DNA of 35,092 bases. Origin: Candidatus Brocadiaceae bacterium (lineage in GTDB: Bacteria; Planctomycetota; Brocadiia; SM23-32). The translations under genes were made by a program, and so were the position numbers. The notes beneath the pieces were generated by a model. The model saw nothing but the letters and a program-made list of their open reading frames with translations, was not told the DNA's origin and made no database searches. Below are positions 31,303 through 35,092 of this stretch, piece by piece; position 1 is the stretch's first letter, and each line of letters begins with the position of its first letter. The stretch is taken from NCBI GenBank assembly GCA_003551305.1, contig PUMJ01000298.1, forward strand, positions 1 through 35,092, given 5' to 3'.

Positions 31303-33051
31303 ATGGATACCGCGAAGGCTGTTGACGACGTGCTGTCGCGCATGACGCTCGAGGAGAAGGTCGGTCAGTGCCTGACGCAGTCATGGCGGGGCTCGGTCAT
31401 CACGCCGTGCCTCGTGGAGACGCTTGAGAAGCTGCACGCCGGCGGCCTGCGCATCGAGCCCTACACGACGGAGGCGACCTCCAGCAAGGCGTACGGACAC
31501 GCCATTGACACCGGCGACTGGGAGCCGCCCGAGGGCTACTTCGAGGTCACCGAGACCTACTGGCGCATCAAGCACCCGGGCTTCAACATCCCGGCCACGG
31601 AGTACGCCCGCCGCCTGAACAAGGTCAAAGAGATCGCCATGAACCGCCCCTCCGGTGTGCCGCTGCACATCACGACGGATTTCGAGGGCGACTTTTCGCA
31701 CGATTACCCGTTCGACGGCATCAACATGTTCCCCGCCCCGATGGGGCTCCGCGCGGCGGGCGGGCCGGAACTGAGCTATCGCGTGGCCAACGCGCTCGGA
31801 CGTCAGCTCGCCGCCCTCGGCGTCAACATGATGCACTCGCCCGTCTGCGACGTGAACATCAACCCGGAAAACCCCGAGATCAACATCCGTGCCTTCACCG
31901 ACGCCCCCGACGTATTCTCAGACCACGCGCTCCAGTTCATGAAGGGGCTTGAGGATGCCGGCATCATCGCCACGGCGAAGCACTTCCCCGGGCGGGGTGA
32001 TTCCGCCATTGACGCCCACGACGAACTGCCGGTCATTGAGGCGGAGCGGGACCGCCTGGAGAGCGTCGAGCTGGCGCCGTACCGTCGCCTGATCGCCGAA
32101 GGGCTGCGGGCCGTTATGATCGCGCACAACGCCTACCCCGCGCTCGACCCGGAACTCGTGCCCGCCACCGTCTCGCGGGACATCATCACGGAACTGCTGC
32201 GTGAGGAGATGGGCTTCGATGGGGTGATCACCACGGATGCCATGGGCATGGGCGCCATCGTGAAGCGCTGGGGGGTGCCGGTGGCAAGCGCCATGGCCTT
32301 CAAAGCCGGCGTGGACCTGATACTGCTGAAGTTCGACAACGAACTGCGCAGTCAGGTCTTTTTCGAGCTGAAGCGCTGGGTGGAGCAGGGACGCATTACG
32401 GAGGACGAACTGGACAATTCGGTACGCCGCGTTCTGGCGCTGAAGATGCGCAGGGGCCTCTTCGAGGATGGCGGGATGGTGGATGCCGAGAAGGCGACTC
32501 CGACTCTGCGGGACCGGGAGGTCGTCGACCTCTCCCAGCAGGTCGCCCGGGATGCCGTCATGGTTTTGCGGGACCGCGACGGTCTGCTGCCGGTGCGCGC
32601 CGAACAGCGGGTTATGGTCGTCGAGCAGCTCATCATCCCCGAGTTCGTGCCGGAAAACGTCCACTACCACGCGCACTCCTTCGGTGAGGCCATGCTGGGC
32701 CATTCGCTGAACGCCGTGCCGGTGGACTGCGACTTCGAGGCTTCCGAAGGAGACCGCAGGACGGTGCGGAGTCTTCTGGACAGGGTAGACGTGGTCGTGA
32801 TGACGAACTGGTTCTGGCGTGTCATGGGGGCCAGCAATGAAGCGCTGGTGCGGACCGTTGTCGAGTCCGGCAAGCCGGTGGTGGTCGTAACGAACAATCC
32901 CTATCCGATGGGGGCCACGCCGGAGGCGGGCACCGTGGTTTGCACTTACAGCGTGACGCCGGAGTCGCTCAAGGCAGCGGCCGACCTCGTCTATGGCGAG
33001 CTCGAGCCCCGCGGCGAATGGCCGCTGGTCAACTACAAGCTGCCCGGCTGA
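31303..33051 (+). CDS. Glycoside hydrolase family 3 protein (beta-N-acetylhexosaminidase-like)
   Basis: A 582-residue GH3 enzyme. The N-terminal TIM-barrel domain shows MTLEEKVGQCL, PLHITTDFEGDFSH, LGVNMMHSPVCDVNINPENP, and the NagZ-type motif AKHFPGRGDSAIDAHDELP (from about residue 225), whose Asp-His dyad serves as acid/base in this subfamily. The nucleophile is Asp312 in ITTDAMGMGAI. The remaining 200 residues form the second alpha/beta sandwich domain (VMVLRDRDGLLPV, VVVVTNNPYPMGA). No signal peptide is visible, so it is probably cytoplasmic, as in recycling of amino sugars, though an N-acetylglucosaminidase specificity is only inferred. GGAG precedes the ATG at 31303; upstream in-frame extension to 31192 overlaps the promoter. 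Confidence 0.9.
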   Translation: MDTAKAVDDVLSRMTLEEKVGQCLTQSWRGSVITPCLVETLEKLHAGGLRIEPYTTEATSSKAYGHAIDTGDWEPPEGYFEVTETYWRIKHPGFNIPATEYARRLNKVKEIAMNRPSGVPLHITTDFEGDFSHDYPFDGINMFPAPMGLRAAGGPELSYRVANALGRQLAALGVNMMHSPVCDVNINPENPEINIRAFTDAPDVFSDHALQFMKGLEDAGIIATAKHFPGRGDSAIDAHDELPVIEAERDRLESVELAPYRRLIAEGLRAVMIAHNAYPALDPELVPATVSRDIITELLREEMGFDGVITTDAMGMGAIVKRWGVPVASAMAFKAGVDLILLKFDNELRSQVFFELKRWVEQGRITEDELDNSVRRVLALKMRRGLFEDGGMVDAEKATPTLRDREVVDLSQQVARDAVMVLRDRDGLLPVRAEQRVMVVEQLIIPEFVPENVHYHAHSFGEAMLGHSLNAVPVDCDFEASEGDRRTVRSLLDRVDVVVMTNWFWRVMGASNEALVRTVVESGKPVVVVTNNPYPMGATPEAGTVVCTYSVTPESLKAAADLVYGELEPRGEWPLVNYKLPG

Positions 33052-33152
33052 GGGGACGTTCCGTTCCCCATAGGCCCGAGGCGGTGAACGTGCGCAGAGG
33101 CACTGTGCCCCGGCGCCGATTGCTCGGGGAGAGCCGGGCCTCGCCCGATGGC

Positions 33153-33860
33153 CTATTGCCCCAGGGTGAGGTCGTGCGGCAGCCCGAGTTCGTCGTATTT
33201 CCTGGCCCGGCTCTGCCGGTCGTTTTCCTGGATGCCACGCGCGACCGGCAGGGCGTCCTCCACCAGATCGGCCGGTATCACCATCACCCCGTCACCATCG
33301 GCTACCACCAGGTCACCGGGTTGGACGTACACCCCGCCGCACTCGATGGGCTGCTGGTATGAGTCCACGCGCACGCGGTTGGGCTGAATGCCCCGGCAGA
33401 AACCGTTGTGGTACACGGGCACGCGCTGCTTTATCAGTTCGTCGGTGTCGCGGGCGCCGGTGTTGCTGACGCAGCCAACCACACCCCGGGTGAGCCAACC
33501 CATCGAGTTGTTGGAACCGATGAAGCCGCAGCCCGGATTGCCGCTACCGTCGAAGACGATCAGGTCGCCCGCCTGAAGGTCATGGGCCCAGGGAAGCTGC
33601 GAGCCGTACCACTCATTGACTTTGCGCTGGTATTCCTCGGTAGTCTCTGCCGTAAAGCGTTCCCTTGCCGGCACGTAGCGCACCGTAAAGGCGAACCCCA
33701 CGATGCAGTGTGACAGGTTCTCGATGTCCCGCCACAGGGGGCGGATCGCCGGATCCATCAGGCCCCGGTCGAAGTATCCCAGCGCGTCGACCGCGTCGTG
33801 CCAGTCCGTGACGCGGATGCCCTTGCATTGTTCCAGCAGGCCTTTCCGTTCAGGGTCCAT
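33153..33860 (-). CDS. RraA-like (demethylmenaquinone methyltransferase-like) protein
   Basis: A 235-residue protein of the RraA / HMG-aldolase fold family. The core shows VTDWHDAVDALGYFDRG near residue 17, LQAGDLIVFDGSGNPGCGFI, GWLTRGVVGCVSNTGARDTDE (equivalent to the RG-x-x-G...dG-x-RD motif with the metal-binding Asp), then GVYVQPGDLVVADGDGVMVI near the C-terminus. Members include RNase E inhibitors and class II aldolases such as 4-hydroxy-4-methyl-2-oxoglutarate aldolase; the family name from menaquinone methylation is a historical misannotation. The start at 33860 (minus) follows GGAGGG. It lies 74 bases downstream of the aroA-like gene on the same strand. Confidence 0.85.
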   Translation of the reverse strand: MDPERKGLLEQCKGIRVTDWHDAVDALGYFDRGLMDPAIRPLWRDIENLSHCIVGFAFTVRYVPARERFTAETTEEYQRKVNEWYGSQLPWAHDLQAGDLIVFDGSGNPGCGFIGSNNSMGWLTRGVVGCVSNTGARDTDELIKQRVPVYHNGFCRGIQPNRVRVDSYQQPIECGGVYVQPGDLVVADGDGVMVIPADLVEDALPVARGIQENDRQSRARKYDELGLPHDLTLGQ

Positions 33861-33934
33861 GAACTGCCCTCCGATTGTCAGTGATACGGGGCGGATCCAG
33901 GGGGCACCGGCAACTCCCACAGGGTATCAGCGGC

Positions 33935-35092
33935 CTATTCTTCGAGCATGGCTACCTCTGCGCCCGCCGCGCGCAGTAGATCGCAGAACTCGGGGAACGT
34001 GACTGAAACCGACTCGGCGGTGTCGATGAAGGTCTCCCCCTCGGCGGCGAGACCTGCGACAGCCAGCGCCATGACGATGCGGTGGTCGCGGTGGCCGTCC
34101 ACCTCGGCGCCCCGCAGGCGGCCGCCGCGGACCACCAGTCCGTCGGGCCGTTCCTCCACGTCGGCGCCCATTTTCGCCAGTTCCGCCGCCATGACGGCGA
34201 TGCGGTCGGTCTCCTTCTGCCGGGCCTGGGGGACATTGAGCAGCCGGGTTGTGCCGGCGGCCACGGCGCCCGCCACAGCCATGGTCGGCAGGGCGTCAGG
34301 TGTTGCGTTGAGATCGAAGGTCGCGCCTTCCAGCTTGTCGGGGCCTTCGATTGTCACCTCCCCGTGGTCACGGCTGACCGAGCAGCCCATCTCCACCAGC
34401 ATGTCCACGACGGCCTTGTCGCCCTGGACATCGTCCATGTCGAGTCCCGTGAAGTGGAGTCGGGAGGCGGTGATGGCCGCTGCTGCCAGAAAAAAGGTAG
34501 CGCTCGAGAAATCCCCGGGGATCGCGCGGGTGAAGCCGGGATAGCGCTGTCGGCCGGGGATATGAAAGCGCGAGTAGTCGCTGGCGGCCTCATACTCGAT
34601 GCCCAGTTCGTCCAGCCACTGGAGCGTCATGGCTACATAGGGCTTTTCATTCAGCAGCGGCACGTCTATGACGGTGTCGCTTTCGGCCGGGGGACAGCCG
34701 ATCAGAAGGCTGGAGAGATACTGGCTGGTCGGGCATTCGATCTCGACGTGGCCGCCCCTCAGCGGGCCGCGTAGCGAAAGGGGTGGACAGTCATTGCCGG
34801 CCAACGAACGCGCCTCCGCCCCAAGACCCTCCAGCGCCCGCAGCAGGGGGCCGGCTGGTCGGCGCCGGATCTGCTCGTCGCCGGTGAAGCGTGTCTCACC
34901 CTCGGCCAGGGCCGCGGCCGTGAGGCCGAGGTAGAGTGTCGTTCCGGAATTGCCGACGTCAATAGGCTCCTGCGACGGACACGGCCGGCCGGCCCTTCCG
35001 AGGATGCGCCAGGCGTCGACCGACTCCGCGTTGACCTCCGCGCCGAGCGCTTCGCACGCGCGCAGGCAACTCAGAGTGTCGCTCGAGACCAG
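33935..35092 (-). CDS. aroA: EPSP synthase (3-phosphoshikimate 1-carboxyvinyltransferase), N-terminus cut by window edge
   Basis: The minus-strand frame is open from base 35092 to the stop at 33935, 386 codons counting the stop, so the N-terminal 50 or so residues (including the first PEP-binding Lys) lie outside. Visible motifs: LVSSDTLSCLRACEALGAEV, GNSGTTLYLGL, RRRPAGPLLRALEGLGA, TSQYLSSLL, GDFSSATFFLAAAAI, PQARQKETDRI and DGHRDHRIVMALAVAG. The layout is that of class II-like EPSP synthases, which join PEP to shikimate 3-phosphate on the way to chorismate. At the position of E. coli Arg124 (GNAGTAMR) the sequence has Tyr. The absence of Lys before TFPEF is shared with other class II enzymes. 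It is followed by the RraA-like gene. Confidence 0.9.
   Translation of the reverse strand: MVSSDTLSCLRACEALGAEVNAESVDAWRILGRAGRPCPSQEPIDVGNSGTTLYLGLTAAALAEGETRFTGDEQIRRRPAGPLLRALEGLGAEARSLAGNDCPPLSLRGPLRGGHVEIECPTSQYLSSLLIGCPPAESDTVIDVPLLNEKPYVAMTLQWLDELGIEYEAASDYSRFHIPGRQRYPGFTRAIPGDFSSATFFLAAAAITASRLHFTGLDMDDVQGDKAVVDMLVEMGCSVSRDHGEVTIEGPDKLEGATFDLNATPDALPTMAVAGAVAAGTTRLLNVPQARQKETDRIAVMAAELAKMGADVEERPDGLVVRGGRLRGAEVDGHRDHRIVMALAVAGLAAEGETFIDTAESVSVTFPEFCDLLRAAGAEVAMLEE

Noticed and set aside
33052-33152. Bidirectional terminator between the convergent GH3 and RraA-like genes
   Set aside because: Only a 5-bp GGGGA/TCCCC hairpin and short palindromes are present, without T-runs on either strand.
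34008-34016. Missing Lys before TFPEF in the EPSP synthase, taken at first as loss of E. coli Lys411
   Set aside because: Class II enzymes such as CP4 (ATSFPEF) also lack Lys at this spot, so it is not unusual.
1-35092. CRISPR arrays, insertion sequences, integrases, phage genes or defence islands
   Set aside because: No spaced direct repeats, transposase motifs, terminal inverted repeats or nuclease/toxin pairs were found by reading both strands.

Overview
This is a GC-rich (roughly two-thirds G+C by eye), densely coding bacterial chromosome segment with strong Shine-Dalgarno sites. Most promoters visible in the gaps follow the ordinary sigma-70 pattern with a 17-base spacer. A TonB-dependent outer-membrane receptor with its own ExbB/ExbD/TonB shows a Gram-negative cell envelope. 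The mix of families (ThuA, neutral ceramidase-like, SGNH/sialate esterase, GH3, fucose-isomerase-like, creatininase, DUF6485, UPF0182, B12-binding radical SAM) fits a free-living or gut carbohydrate-degrading bacterium of the Planctomycetota / Lentisphaerota / Hydrogenedentota type, but the lineage is an inference. I see no rRNA, tRNA, CRISPR array, insertion sequence or phage gene.

Layout. 1-687 (minus): N-terminal part of a C39/BtrH-like protein that runs off the left edge. 690-900: back-to-back promoters. 902-3977: HD-domain hydrolase, ThuA-like protein and gamma-glutamyltransferase. 4067-8438: exported transglutaminase-like protein followed by a UPF0182 membrane protein. 8613-9113: universal stress protein with its own promoter. 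9238-11692: fucose/arabinose-isomerase-like protein, creatininase-family amidohydrolase and a small Cys-rich DUF6485 protein. 11834-13528: secreted ceramidase-like protein. 13537-16091 (minus): B12-binding-type radical SAM protein and a threonine-dehydrogenase-like enzyme. 16215-19244: exported sialate O-acetylesterase-like protein and an unknown propeller-like protein.

The centre of interest is 19414-26599: a sigma-70 promoter, two cobalamin riboswitches in tandem, and then btuB-exbB-exbD-tonB-btuF-btuD-btuC. This is a complete vitamin B12 import system, from outer-membrane receptor and energising complex to periplasmic binding protein and ABC transporter. The first riboswitch is followed by a clean intrinsic terminator. 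The second is followed by a hairpin that can hide the btuB ribosome binding site. The two RNAs would therefore gate transcription and translation in series. B12 users are also suggested nearby (the radical SAM protein at 14646-16091).

The right end holds a separate radical SAM protein (26772-28193, own promoter), a Lon-family AAA+ protein whose catalytic lysine is replaced by arginine, an RdgB/HAM1 pyrophosphatase, a GH3 glycosidase with its own promoter, and on the minus strand an RraA-like protein and an incomplete EPSP synthase (aroA) that runs off the right edge.
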